The position numbers and the translations under genes were made by a program. The notes under the pieces are model-generated. The model did no database searches. It was not told the origin of the DNA and was given only the letters and a program-made list of their open reading frames with translations. From Sternotherus odoratus (Eukaryota; Chordata; Testudines; Kinosternidae), in the NCBI GenBank assembly GCA_032164245.1, contig JAVMKO010000002.1, positions 56,143,840 through 56,207,839 on the forward strand: DNA of 64,000 bases. The letters are read 5' to 3'. Shown here one piece after another: positions 1-9,049 of this stretch; position 1 is the first letter of the stretch; each line of letters begins with the position of its first letter.

Positions 1-110
1 TTGGTATAAAGCTGGTATAAAGCTTGAGGACGGCAAAGTTGGTAGTAAGATGGTTTAAATCTGGTATGAAGCTTGAGGCCAGCAAAGTTGGTATAAAGCT
101 GTAGCGCCAA
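1..110. repeat. AT-rich imperfect tandem repeat flanking the viral element
   Basis: The phrase GGTATAAAGCT and variants recur at about 4, 14, 62 and 90, mixed with AAGCTTGAGG and GCAAAGTTGG. It lies just outside the point where similarity between the two terminal repeats of the neighbouring element fades. It may be host flank or the extreme end of the terminal repeat; I cannot decide. Confidence 0.4.
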
Positions 111-355
111 GGGTCATGAATAGTATAAGGGCTCTACCATCAATCAAATGTTAATCCCTCTTTTGGCCCCATAAACCCTGTGCACCAGTCACCGGTAATC
201 CCATCCCATGGGGTGTCACCAGGAACAGCACCATCACATGGCAATATTATTTCTGGGGTCAAGGTGGACACATGACCGGAAGCAGCATGGGGCATGGGTC
301 ACTTTCTGGAGGATCCTCTGCCCCATTTGCTCCTCTGGCCACACCACAGGGGCAT

Positions 356-1087
356 TGTAACGGTGTCACCACTCACCCCTGTGGTGCCACCCTCTGGTCG
401 TCTGGGGAATCAGCTCATTTAGCATCCAGAGCGCCCTCCGCAGGTTGATGCCCCGCTCCTTTGCTGGCCCCGTGTCCCTCCCGGACCCCGGTGCCCTCCA
501 ACTGTGGGTGTTGTGCAGTACCCCCTTTGGTGTGAGGGTCTCCCCTCCCCAGGGGAACCATCTACCCGCTATCCCCACCTCGCCTCAGAGTGTGCCACTG
601 TCAGTCACCACTTTCCCCCGCTCACTGGGGCGGACTGCAGTATCATGGCTTCTCATCACAGGCAAGGAGGATTGGCCTGCTGTCGCTATCTCCAGCCCTG
701 GGCTGCCCCCTGCAACCCTGGTACTCCTGGGTTGGGCCTTGTATCAGGCCCGGAGGCCTGGGGCTCTCGGCTAGAGCCTGCCCAGCTCCCTCTGCTCTGC
801 CCTGCCCTGCCCCAGCTCTGCCCTAACCCAGGTACCTGGCTCAAGCTCCTGCAGCTAGGCCTGTCTCCCTCTGAGTACAGAGGAGACTGTTTCCTTCTAG
901 GCCCCTGCCTCCCAGCCTTTATACAGGCCTGTGTTTGGGGCGTGGCCGCCCAGCTGGGCCTAATGCCCAATCAGGCCTGAAAAGCCTGCTGGCTCCCAGC
1001 CTTAACCCCCTCCTTGGGCTATTTCAAACCCCTTTTGGGGCTTTCCCAAGCCCCTTCCGGTAGGGGGTGGGTGGTCACCCCGCCACA
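356..1087 (-). mobile_element. Solo LTR, family A copy 1 (inside the left ITR)
   Basis: It begins TGTAAC and ends CCGCCACA and is flanked by GGCAT / GGCAC, a 5-bp target duplication with one mismatch. It is closely similar over its full length to 55201-55908 and to the reverse strand of 32866-33572. Orientation is inferred from a TATA-like element (TATAAAGG) on the - strand near 918-925. There is no internal coding region, so it is a recombination-derived solo LTR. Open frames inside it are not genes. Confidence 0.85.
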
Positions 1088-1399
1088 GGCACCCATCCCT
1101 TTGCTCCTCCAGCCATGCTGCTGCTGAGACCCCCCCTTTGCGCCTCCAGCCCTACTACGGGGGCAGTCACCCCTGTGCACATGGGGCCACTGGCAGCAGC
1201 TTGCACAGGGGGGCAGCAGCAGCTTCTCCACATGCCTGCTCCGCTGGAGCCCGGGGGGCTGGACAAATTGACGCTGTGGGCCGAATCCAGCCCCCGGGCC
1301 GTAGTTTGGAGACCCCTAGTCTTCCTTACCCCTCTAAGAACTCCTCTCACTGCCCTCTTCCAATCGGGAGGGGTTTCAGCCACTGGGGACCACCCCAAG

Positions 1400-1912
1400 T
1401 GTAGAACTGAGAAATGAAATTGTTTGTAAATTGTTCATGTTTCATATTGTGTTTGTTTCCATATTGTAACTCAGACTCCATTTTTTTTTACTCCTGTCTT
1501 AAACTCCATTTTAAAATGTTCACTCCACTTTGTCTATAAAACCTACAGATTCTAAATCCAAACTGAAACCCTATAAAAAGGATGGGTGAGCTAGCAGACT
1601 TTGGGTAACGTTCTGCTGCCAACACCAAGGGGTATCGGTGCGCGCCCGACAGAGACCCAACCCCTCCTTGTGCCAGGCTCTCTTGGCCAGTTAGCCGACA
1701 CAAGCTACGAACCCAAGCTGTGAACCCAAGCCACAGACTCAAGCTATGTTCAGGACGGATAACTATATAGCAGCTGCAGAACATCTGGTGTGTGTGTGTG
1801 TGTGTTGTGTACACATAGGTATCAAATATTAGCTATTGATTATTGTATTATAATAAACGTGACATTCTTGTCTTATCCCCTGAAATGATCCTGTGTAGTT
1901 TTCTGTACAACA
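1400..1912 (+). mobile_element. Solo LTR, ERV-like (513 bp, CAAG target duplication)
   Basis: It begins TGTAGAACTG and ends GTACAACA, and the 4-bp duplication CAAG lies at 1396-1399 and 1913-1916. The other ITR arm shows the uninterrupted site, so the boundaries are secure. It contains a TATA box (TATAAAAAGG, ~1573) and AATAAA at ~1852, followed by a GT-rich stretch, which fits U3-R-U5 in + orientation. A (TG)n run lies at 1788-1804. A 4-bp duplication is typical of gamma-like/class I ERVs. Confidence 0.85.
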
Positions 1913-2360
1913 CAAGGAGAGATTTGACCAACTGGGGGGAATTCTGGAAAGGCTGAGAGGAAACATGGACTCCTTTATCACCCCGGAGAGAACTTTGGAT
2001 TTTGTTTAAGCCCCAGAGGTTTTCGACCATCCATGGAAAAAGCACTACATCAGTGATAGATTCAAAGAGGATGAGGGAGCAGCCAATGGGATCCCTTTGG
2101 GCCAGCCATTGACGGATACGCCAGAAGCCAAACTCAAAGACCAACCGCTGTGACAAATTGCCGGCACTATTATGATGGGTCCCATGCTTTCTCTTCTTGA
2201 GGGGGGGGGGTCAGTGCACCATTTCTTGCCCCTGAACAGGGTATTAACTGCCCCACTAGTATCCTAGAGTCAGGGAGTAGAGAGGGAGGGACCCGGACGC
2301 ACCCTCTACTCCGGGTCCCAGCCCAGGGGCCCTAGGGATAGCAGTAAACCACTTGAACTA

Positions 2361-2730
2361 GTGATTCCTTCCCCTAGGCTACTTCCCTCTCCTGCCCTCC
2401 AGCTTGTGGAGCTTCCTGCCCTTCCTCTGCACAAGCCAGGTGTCCCTTTACCTAGGGTCTTGGTCTTCTTAGCCCACCACAGCACTTCTCCAAACTCTCC
2501 TCTGCTTCCCTACAAACTGATCTCTGCCTCCACACCAAACACTCTGTTTCAACTCCTCCAAATTGCTCTCTGCTTTAACACCAATCCACTCTGCTCCTCC
2601 AACTCCTTCAAATTGCTCTCTGCTCCAACTCCTTCAAACTTCACTCTGCTCCAACTCCAATCCACTCTGCTCCAACTCCTTCAAACTGCTCTCTGCTCCA
2701 ACACCAATCCACGTCCTGGTTCTGTTGGAT
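2361..2730. repeat. CT-rich imperfect tandem repeats inside the gypsy LTR
   Basis: Units built on CTCCAACTCCTTCAAACT and TCTGCTCCAACACCAATCCA recur between about 2490 and 2715, and again at 3480-3645 in the other LTR piece. The open frame here encodes only Ser/Pro/Leu/Asn-rich low complexity and is not taken as a gene. Confidence 0.6.
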
Positions 2731-2823
2731 CATATCAATGACCTCTGTTTGTTCTAACTCGGGGGATATCCTCACCTGCCTCTATGGGTCCTCCGTCTGG
2801 GGTGGAGCTCTCCAAATGACGAG

Positions 2824-3160
2824 TCATGTCTCTCGGTCACGCCAGGGCTTCAGTAAGTTTACGTGATAGATCTGTTCTGGTCTGTGGTGGTCTGGTTGTC
2901 TGAACTTATAGTCCACTTCCCCAATAGCTTCCACTATCTCATATGGCCCAATCCAGCAGGCCAGGAGTTTGCTTTTTGCTGTCAACACTAGCACCATCAC
3001 CCGTTCTCCCAGCTGAAATCTCAGAACTTTGGCCCGGCCGTTGTAATATATCCGCTGGGTCTCTTGTGCTTTTTCCAAATGTGCTCGTACTATGGGGTTA
3101 CTCGAGGTATTCTCTCTCTCACCTGAGCCACAGTGCTCATGCAACACTGTGCCACATTAA
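2824..3160 (-). pseudogene. Gypsy pol fragment: C-terminal tail after integrase
   Basis: About 107 codons read through residues such as EKAQETQRIYYNGRAK, SKLLACWIGPYEIVEA and IYHVNLLKPWRDRE. This is the GPF/Y-like tail that follows the integrase core in Ty3/gypsy elements. It resembles the corresponding part of the longer element at ~11970-12330, so the two copies are related families. The rest of pol is missing. It is a non-functional fragment. Confidence 0.75.
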
Positions 3161-3789
3161 TATCATCAATGCACAATTTCAATGGGTGCAGTTCAATCTA
3201 AGATAAAGGCTTATGCAGTGAGTTCAAAGAGGGATACACCTCCCCAAAATTTCTTGTGAACACCGCATTGTTTTAAAACCTTCTTTGCCTTTATTGATTG
3301 ATGTTTGGACTTGTCTTGAATATACAAGGCCAAATTCTTCCCTTGGAATGTGTAAGTCATTTAAATGTTATTTAATGGAATATCTTGCAGTATAGTGCTG
3401 GCTGGAAATTTTCCAGTGGAACATTTTTCAGATGGAAAATGACTATTTATTGAAATAAAAATGTGTTGATTTCATTGAATCTCCTCTGCTTCCCTCCAAA
3501 TTTCTCTCTGCTCCAAAACCAAACACTCTGCTCCAACTCTTCCAATACCAATCTACTCTGCTACGTCTCCTCCAAAGTGCTCTCATCTCCAACACAATCC
3601 ACTCTGCTCCAACACCTTCCCACTGCTCTCCGCTCCAACTCCTTCCTCTGTCTGACCAAAGCAGGGGGTTCAGGTGCCTTAATTGGCTCCAGGTGCTCCC
3701 ACCAACCTATAGCAAACTTTCTTCCCTCTACAGGGAATAAGGCTCCCCTCTGACACCCTCCTGCTGCTCTCTGGCCGTGCTGTATAACA

Positions 3790-4519
3790 CCACTCATGCG
3801 ACACTCCGATGAGTATGGTGGCCTCTTGTCATCCACCACCCTGGAGGAGGAAGGCGATCGTGGCTTGGGGGAGTTATCGGTGATACGCATGGCCTTTGAG
3901 TTTAACGGGTGATTTTTCCACGGTTGTGACCCCTGTTATGAAAAAGCACAAAACCCTATGACAGGGACAACATTTGGGATTCTTTATTACAAGATGCAGC
4001 TCAAGACTGACTATCTGAAACGACTTGGTTTTGTAGTGAGGATTCTTTGGGAACACGAGTAGGAGGCAATGAAAGAAACATAGAGGGAGCTTGTAGGCTT
4101 TTTGAACCGAGCCCAGTTACTCCAGTCTCTCGTGCCTTGGGATGCTCTTTATCGATGATGAAACAGTCTGAGTGTCTTGGAAGCATGCAAAAGATCCATA
4201 GTCTGTCTCTGGCAATACCAATGTTTTCACAGCCTGTTTCGAACTATACAACCTCCTAGACAGGTTGCAAGAACAGGTTGCAAGGTACCACAACACTGAC
4301 TCGGTGATATTTGTGAAAAGGGAGGGTGTCTGGAATCCCTTTCTGGGGGATTATTTAGGGGACCTCACAAGCGAGATCCCGCCAGATCAACACGTCACCG
4401 AGTTTGTGTCGGCAGGCCCAAAAACATATGAAAAGGCCCACATGACAGTCAAAGGTATTACCCTGAACATAGCAAACTGTGGGCTGGTCTTCACTTGGGG
4501 GAGGGATAACGTAGAATAA
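3790..4519 (+). pseudogene. Protein-primed family B DNA polymerase remnant (adintovirus/Polinton PolB), central part
   Basis: This would have replicated the viral genome from a protein primer. One frame from ~3797 to 4160 contains HGCDPCYEKAQ, then YLKRLGFVVRILWEHE, the Polinton PolB region before the palm. It carries several stops (3910, 4060, 4075, 4156). A second frame (about 4235-4519) has motif C as YHNTDSVIF, where the family's first catalytic Asp is Asn, followed by GDYLGDLTSE and VKGITLN. The palm A and B motifs that should lie between are absent, which implies an internal deletion near 4160-4235. The start of the reading frame lies in the ITR. It is clearly inactive. Confidence 0.75.
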
Positions 4520-4762
4520 CGTAGCTGAAGTCGGCGTATCTTCAGCCGATTTACCTGCCATCCTCATGGAAGCGGCGGTTGGCATCATGCTCCCCCGTCG
4601 ACTCCAACTTGTGCCTCGCAGCAAGCTGGAGTTCCAGAGTTGACGGGGGCGCCGCCGGTGACTGATTTATTGTGTCTTAATGAGACATGAAAAATCGATC
4701 GCCAAAAGATCGATCGCTACCTGCCGATCCGGTGGGTAGTGAAGACCTACCCTATGAAAAGA
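4520..4762. mobile_element. Short interspersed insertion within the polymerase remnant
   Basis: About 240 bp separate two parts of the polymerase frame (upstream up to VKGITLNIANCGLVF, downstream from KINFDS at ~4768). It holds local inverted repeats (CGTAGCTGAAGTCGGCGTA with a later CTTCAGC; GATCGATCGCCAAAAGATCG). The phrase GGTAGTGAAGACCTACCC at its end resembles a repeat common in turtle genomes. No target duplication was resolved. Family not assigned. Confidence 0.45.
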
Positions 4763-4968
4763 TCAACTTTGACAGTTAGAAAGATCTAGTCCTGGACTAT
4801 TGCACGGGCCTGCGAGAAAACACTTCAAAAAAGACAGGTGCAGGAGCCCTCTATCATAAGGAGCAGAAATCAGTGGCCAATAGAGACAAAAACCCTTAAG
4901 AAAACACAGAAAGTAATTTACAAGAGGGTCCTAGGAGAAGGGTTTAAAGCCCTGCACTACAGCTTTAA
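4763..4968 (+). pseudogene. PolB remnant, C-terminal part
   Basis: Two frames together resemble the tail of Polinton/adintovirus PolB. One runs from ~4762 (KINFDS, then a stop). The other covers about 4850-4965 and reads RNQWPIETKTLKKTQKVIYK followed by RVLGEGFKALHYSF, a Lys/Tyr-rich end. The change of frame and two in-frame stops show decay. The ATPase remnant begins directly downstream. Confidence 0.55.
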
Positions 4969-4970
4969 AA

Positions 4971-5636
4971 ATGGATACGGAGGTGGAAACACCCCTTTTC
5001 TGCAATTCTCATGGGGCCCAGCAATTGTAGGAAAAGTTACTTTATAAAAAATGTGTTGAATAATGCCAAACATTGTCTGTTATGCCTGAGACTATTGTGT
5101 GATCTTATAGTTGCTGGCAACCTCTCTATAAAAAACTGCTTTGTAAATATCACTTTATCAATTTTGTGGAGGGGCTGCCTGATGCTTTTGATGATGACGC
5201 TTTGTTTCCTACCAATAAAGTAAATATGATTATCACGGACTATCTGATGACCTCTGTTTGTGAAAGCAAGGAAATCGAGAAAGCCTTTATCAAGTATGTG
5301 CATCACAGGAACCTGAGCATTATGTATATAGTTCAAAATGTATTTTGTCAGGGAAAAAAGTGTTGCATGATTTAGCTAAACACAAAGTACATGGTTCTGT
5401 TCAAAATTCCACGGATAAATTACAAATCGCTACACTTGCTTGGCAAATGTACCCCACAAAGCTCAGTTCTTCTAGAAGCTTTTGAGGATGCTACCAAAAG
5501 ACCTTATGGCTACCTGGTGGTAGATTTAAATGCTTCCACACCAGAAGCTTATAGACTAAGAACTGGTCTTTTCCCTCCAGACTGGCCGGCAGTTTATACT
5601 TTGAAAAGAACAGCAGCTGGGTATAAAAGGAGATGA
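4971..5636 (+). pseudogene. Packaging ATPase remnant (FtsK/HerA, A32-like)
   Basis: This enzyme drives viral DNA into the capsid. The remnant is spread over three frames. A Walker A region reads GPSNCRKSYFIKNVL from 5014, where the usual second Gly of the P-loop is Arg. A middle block with a Walker B/sensor neighbourhood (MIITDYLMTSVCESKEIEKA, then KYVHHRNLSIMYIVQNVF) lies at about 5228-5345. A C-terminal block (5391-5636) reads FEDATKRPYGYLVVDLN, TGLFPPDWPAVYTLKR. At least two frameshifts occur (near 5160 and 5370-5400). Order and strand, right after PolB, match adintoviruses. Not functional. Confidence 0.72.
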
Positions 5637-5697
5637 ATTATTGGAAGGTCCCTTTTTAAAAGCCGGAGCTGCTGACTGAAAACAAGTCTAGCTGTGT

Positions 5698-6010
5698 GAA
5701 GAGAAACCTAGTCCTTTTAAAATTACCAAGCAAATTGTCCCCGCAGCAAAGGAGGCTATACTGTGTTCGGCCTCGGACGATCTAGTAGCAGCCATCTCAG
5801 AAATAGCGCTCAGTACCTTAAAAGGAAATGGAACTTTGATTACAAAGTCAAGTGCTTGTGCTGAAAAAGAGACGCATGCTTATAAAAGCTTTGTGTAATA
5901 AAAGAGTTTTCCTTAAAAGAAAGAAACATCTGGTGAAGCAGTCTGGAGGGTTTATCGGCCCTCTGTTAAGTTTTGCTATCCCTCTGACAAGGGGCTTTGA
6001 ACTAATCGAT
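5698..6010 (+). pseudogene. Decayed small viral protein(s): helical segment plus hydrophobic Gly-rich segment
   Basis: One frame (about 5698-5899) reads KPSPFKITKQIVPAAKEAIL and ALSTLKGNGTLITK and then stops. An overlapping frame (5852-6000) has a basic run (KKRRMLIKALCNKR, LKRKKH) followed by KQSGGFIGPLLSFAIPLTRG. A basic region followed by a Gly-rich hydrophobic stretch is reminiscent of membrane-active or core proteins of adenovirus-like viruses. That assignment is inference from composition. The frame switch near 5860-5890 suggests a single original gene now shifted. Confidence 0.45.
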
Positions 6011-6029
6011 AATGGAGCATGCGTAAAAA

Positions 6030-6656
6030 ATGTACCTGGTGCCCAGCTGCCAGTTGGCACAATTAAGGGCTCCCCCTCCAGCAGAGGAAAATATCAGAAC
6101 AACCGCAACTCGCTTATTGGATGCTAAACTGAAGACTATTCTTCAAAGAACTGACTTAGCTGAATACGAAAATGCTAAACTTTACAGCACCGTGCTTCAA
6201 AGGTACCTAATGTACGTGAAGCAGAGTGAAGTGGATAAAGGAAAAATAAGTCTGTTTCTACTGAAACAGGGACAGAGTGTGACTGCCCCAGAAATACCAA
6301 AGACCTCAGACTCTGTTGCTCAGGAGGTGCTGGATAACGTGAATAAGCATTATAAGAAAAATGCATTAGTATTGCTAAAGAAGCTGGGCCAGGATAAAAA
6401 TCTCTCTTCATGGAATGATAAAGGGACTTTTGAGTACAAAGGCTCTGTGATTAATGGTTCTATCATGCTTAACTTAGTCAGGGCCATCACCCAGACACGC
6501 TCTGTTCCTAGCAGACGTCTACCCAAAGGATGGGATGTGTTTATGAATGCTATGGCAGAACTGAACGTGGCCAACAGAGATCTCTTAGAATGCATGAAGG
6601 CCTCTACCGCTGACACAGGGGTGGATCGAGAAACTGTGACCCTTTTTGTCATCTAA
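6030..6656 (+). CDS. Intact 208-codon adintovirus/Polinton-associated protein of unknown function
   Basis: This is the only long uninterrupted frame in the viral core. The N-terminal half is strongly helical and charged (TILQRTDLAEYENAKLYSTV, LQRYLMYVKQ). The C-terminal part reads SSWNDKGTFEYKGSVINGS, MLNLVRAITQTR and PKGWDVFMNAMAELN. This arrangement (helical start, then W-x-G-x-F-x-Y-x-G and a GW motif) is recurrent in uncharacterised proteins encoded beside Polinton ATPases. It follows the ATPase and the small hydrophobic protein on the same strand. AATAAA lies downstream at about 6748. The ATG at 6030 is used because the upstream frame is closed; the original start may have been fused to it. 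Function unknown; expression doubtful given the state of the other genes. Confidence 0.6.
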   Translation: MYLVPSCQLAQLRAPPPAEENIRTTATRLLDAKLKTILQRTDLAEYENAKLYSTVLQRYLMYVKQSEVDKGKISLFLLKQGQSVTAPEIPKTSDSVAQEVLDNVNKHYKKNALVLLKKLGQDKNLSSWNDKGTFEYKGSVINGSIMLNLVRAITQTRSVPSRRLPKGWDVFMNAMAELNVANRDLLECMKASTADTGVDRETVTLFVI

Positions 6657-6659
6657 GAA

Positions 6660-6985
6660 ATGAAAATTGGCTAAAAGATCCAAATGGCTCAGTGTGTGAT
6701 ATTTTTCGTGTTCTAATATTTTTTTAAACAGGTAATGTTTTGCTTTAAATAAAACATTTTTATACTTTTTCTGAATTGGTCATTGTGTTGTTGTTTTTTA
6801 AACCCACCAAACATCAGGGTGTTTTTTTAAACCCCTTACCTGGGGTGCTTTATTAGATAACATGGGCTTGTTGAAACATGTTTTGAGCAAGGCGAGGCAT
6901 GCCCAAGAATGTAAATTTATTTTTTACAAAATTCATCACCATCCGGTCGTTTTGCACTAAGTTTAAAACTGGTAAAATTGTAATT
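6660..6985. other. AT-rich stretch between convergent viral gene blocks
   Basis: This lies where + strand genes and - strand capsid genes converge. It contains AATAAA on + (about 6748) and TTTATT on + (AATAAA on the reverse strand, ~6850 and 6917). These suit polyadenylation of both transcripts. No reading frame is convincing. Confidence 0.4.
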
Positions 6986-6989
6986 GTCT

Positions 6990-7750
6990 ATTGTGAAACA
7001 TAATGTCTGTGGCATTTTTGTTTAAAAATTTCATGATGCTTTTAGGAAACAACATGATGTTTTGGGGGTGCCCGAAGGAGTCAAAAAACTCTCCACGGTT
7101 ACACGCCAGAAGGCGCCTTTACTGCGTGTGAGTTTAATTTTCACATCCACTCCGTTCAACAAAAGATTTTTCTTGAAAAAACAGGTTGCTGTATAGATGA
7201 CCCAGCAGCTCTACCATCCTGTTCTGGGCAGTCAGCTTTGCACACCTCACAAACCCTCCATCCAACTCCATTTCCCGCCATCCAACTCCATTTCTTCGTG
7301 CTGTCCGACAGTGTCTTTGTAAAACAGGTCAGTGGAAATTTGCATGGCAAGGGTGTCATCACTGTAATTGAGCACCGATTCTATAAAGGCCCTGTAAGGG
7401 CAACAGTTGTTGCTTTGACTTACAAGGCAGTCTCCCAGTGAGAAATCCAACTGACTGAAAATAGAGACCACGGGGTAATTCACCAGGCCCACCTCGACCT
7501 CTTTGGCGAGTTGAATTCCATCACCTTTTACACCCTTGCAACACAGGTACAGCAGTGTGTTGTTTAAATCCATATAATCTAAGCCATTCCCTGCTATAAA
7601 AAAGTCAATGGGGGCAGACTGTTTAACGGCCGATAGAGGTGGCACCTCAGTGTAGATGCTTTTCTCAGTGCTGCTCTGCATAGGGGCTATTGGAAACAAG
7701 TCTAGTTCAGATTTGGTGCACTCTTCAGACCCGCAGTGAACGAAAGCCAT
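6990..7750 (-). pseudogene. Major capsid (hexon-like, F54H12.2-type) protein remnant
   Basis: The - strand frame starts at 7750 (MAFVHCGSEECTKSELDLF) and stays open to about 7247. It passes through PIDFFIAGNGLDYMDLNNT, VGLVNYPVVSIFSQLDFSLG and CCPYRAFIESVLNYS. This is the N-terminal half of the capsid protein shared by Polintons and adintoviruses, predicted to form a jelly-roll capsomer. Downstream, after frameshifts near 7270, a further block is visible at about 7095-7165 (VDVKIKLTRSKGAFWRVT), then a stop. The C-terminal half is missing. Which of the two capsid genes is hexon and which penton is assigned by resemblance. Confidence 0.65.
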
Positions 7751-7860
7751 GTTCTTTGAAATCTCTCTCTTTTACCAGGTGTCTCCTCTTTTGCCCAAGC
7801 TTCCTCTTGGACTTTTGCTTATGGCCGGCCTTGCGCATCAAAGTCCTTCTTTTAAAGGGT
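7750..7860 (-). pseudogene. Short basic peptide between the capsid genes
   Basis: One - strand frame across 7750-7860 encodes an Arg/Lys-rich stretch (KRRTLMRKAGHKQKSKRKLG, QKRRHLVKERDF). It could be the shifted end of the penton-like gene or a small core-type basic protein. I favour spacer or a decayed gene end. No start codon can be assigned. Confidence 0.25.
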
Positions 7861-8205
7861 TGTAGGAATGTAATGAGGTTTATCGTAGGTGATGGTGACA
7901 AACTCGTCGTTCCTTCCTTGCACAGGGATCCAACGTAACAGGGGAATAGAGAAGTCCCCCACAAACTGGTGTTCTACGATACCCGTATACAGATACAAGG
8001 AATTACAACTCCCTGTGATGTCTGCCAAGAAGGGGAATTTTGGGACGCTCCGATTGGGGCCCAATCCCAGAATGTTAGCTAGCTCCCTGCTGGTGGAAAA
8101 CATATAAGTAAAATCGGCGGATCTCAGTCTACTTTTTCTACCCACAGGGTTGTAGTTCATGACCACCTCAGGTGGTGCGGGATGACGAGCCAAGGTAGTT
8201 TTCAT
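7852..8205 (-). pseudogene. Minor capsid (penton-like) protein remnant
   Basis: A 117-codon frame contains PKFPFLADITGSCNSLYLYT followed by GIVEHQFVGDFSIPLLRWIP. This block (a hydrophobic 'Y-T-D/G-I-V' strand, then VGD and PLLR) is characteristic of the Polinton/adintovirus minor capsid protein that forms the vertices. The ATG near 8205 may be internal to a longer original gene. The frame ends at 7852 shortly before the hexon-like start. Order integrase - penton-like - hexon-like on one strand fits adintoviruses. The short length suggests N-terminal loss. Confidence 0.6.
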
Positions 8206-8244
8206 ATGATCCAGTAATTCAGGTATGGAGGAGTAATAACCTCA

Positions 8245-8720
8245 TCATAGGATAAAACTGCACGATTCAACAATCAACAATAGTTTTTGATCGATTTTCA
8301 AAAACAATAGTTTTTGATCGATTTTCAACAAACAACAATCAAAGGTGATTCCAAAAGGGGTGTCTTCATTGATAGTGTTCCAGCTCTGGTTGTAATTCTT
8401 TATAAAGTCAGGTAACACGTCAATGTGGCGAAAGGTGTTCTGGGCGGTAAAGTATCTCCACCACCTAGTTTTTAAAGTTCTGTTAAATCGCTCCACAACC
8501 CCTGCTTTGACTTCATTATTAGTAACAAAATAGTGAACCCCGTGCCGCTTTAACAATCTGCTTAAAGGTTTGCTTAAAAATTCTTTTCCCTGATTGGTTT
8601 GTAATTTTTGAGGCACGCGACCTTCGCTAAAATAGCCTGTAAAGGCCTTGGATACCTCACAACTCATCTTGTCTTTTAGGCCTAAGGCCCAGGCATATTT
8701 GGGCCTTCCAGCTTTAGGGG
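8245..8720 (-). pseudogene. Retroviral-type integrase remnant (Polinton/adintovirus, F54H12.3-like)
   Basis: It would have inserted the linear viral DNA into host chromosomes. The - strand frame opens near 8720 (RPKYAWALGLKDK) and runs through KLQTNQGKEF, carrying the second catalytic Asp neighbourhood with Asn before Gln. It continues to HGVHYFVTNNEVKAGVVERF and NRTLK, with the catalytic Glu, and RHIDVLPDFIKNYNQSWN. The first catalytic Asp region is absent or upstream. The tail has a 9-codon in-frame duplication (8278-8331) and ends at 8245 without the chromodomain-like end of longer homologues. It lies next to the right ITR, as in Polintons. Confidence 0.72.
8278..8331. repeat. 27-bp tandem duplication in the integrase tail
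   Basis: Two adjacent copies of CAATAGTTTTTGATCGATTT plus TCAA, with period 27, so the reading frame is kept (KIDQKLL appears twice). Confidence 0.8.
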
Positions 8721-8789
8721 GGTGGACAATGAGAGGACGTCACACTCATTGGGGTGCCTCATGAGGGTTTGGGTTTTGGGGTCGGGTTC

Positions 8790-8930
8790 CGACGTATCCA
8801 TCAACGGTTGAGTCAAAGGGCCCTCCTCTGAACTTTCACTGCTGTAGCGCACTTTCTCCATACAAGTCCAAAGGTCCTCGGGGCTAAAACAAAGTCTGAA
8901 GTTCTCACGGGGGAGGTAAAGGAGTCCATG
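8790..8930 (-). pseudogene. ITR-encoded short acidic reading frame upstream of integrase
   Basis: The reverse strand from 8928 starts MDSFTSPVRTSDF. After one frameshift it reads SPEDLWTCMEKVRYSSESSE and LMDTSEPDPK, then LMRHPNECDVLSLSTPLK. The left arm carries diverged versions: MDSFITPERTLDF near 1967, and LMRHSDEYGGLLSSTTLEEE at ~3797-3855 beyond the inserted gypsy. Conservation between arms at protein level suggests the ITR held coding sequence, perhaps the N-terminus of the genes at each end. This is inference. Confidence 0.45.
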
Positions 8931-9049
8931 TTTCCTCTCAGCCTTTCCACAATTTCTAAAACAAGTGTCCTTGGTAAGAGATGGCCTCCTCTGCCTGGCA
9001 CTGGGACTTATGGGGTGATAGTGCTGCAGTCTGATTGGCAGAAGGCATT

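Larger units (their letters stand above)
2149..3789 (-). mobile_element. Truncated Ty3/gypsy element inserted in the left ITR
   Basis: A 3' LTR piece starts at 2149 (TGTGACAAATTG). A 3' pol fragment (2824-3160) follows, then an AT-rich stretch of about 300 bp with no recognisable content, then a second LTR piece (about 3470-3789, ending TATAACA). Both LTR pieces share CT-rich imperfect repeats of the type CTCTGCTCCAACTCC. The flanks CCGC / CCAC may be a decayed target duplication. Most of the internal region and parts of both LTRs are deleted. Confidence 0.65.
110..3860 (+). repeat. Left inverted terminal repeat, split by three insertions
   Basis: ITR pieces lie at ~110-355, 1088-1399, 1917-2148 and ~3790-3860. 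They match the right arm in inverted orientation, for example CTACCATCAATCAAATG at 134-150 against the reverse strand of 9526-9542, CAATCGGGAGGG near 1362, and GGCTGAGAGGAAACATGGAC at 1951-1970. The gaps are a solo LTR (356-1087), an ERV-like solo LTR (1400-1912) and a gypsy remnant (2149-3789). Part of 1093-1310 has no visible counterpart in the right arm. Confidence 0.75.

Noticed and set aside
445..1417. Overlapping open frames of 70-158 codons on both strands
   Set aside because: They lie in a solo LTR and ITR; the same frames recur in the LTR copies at 32866 and 55201. GC-rich repeat artefacts.
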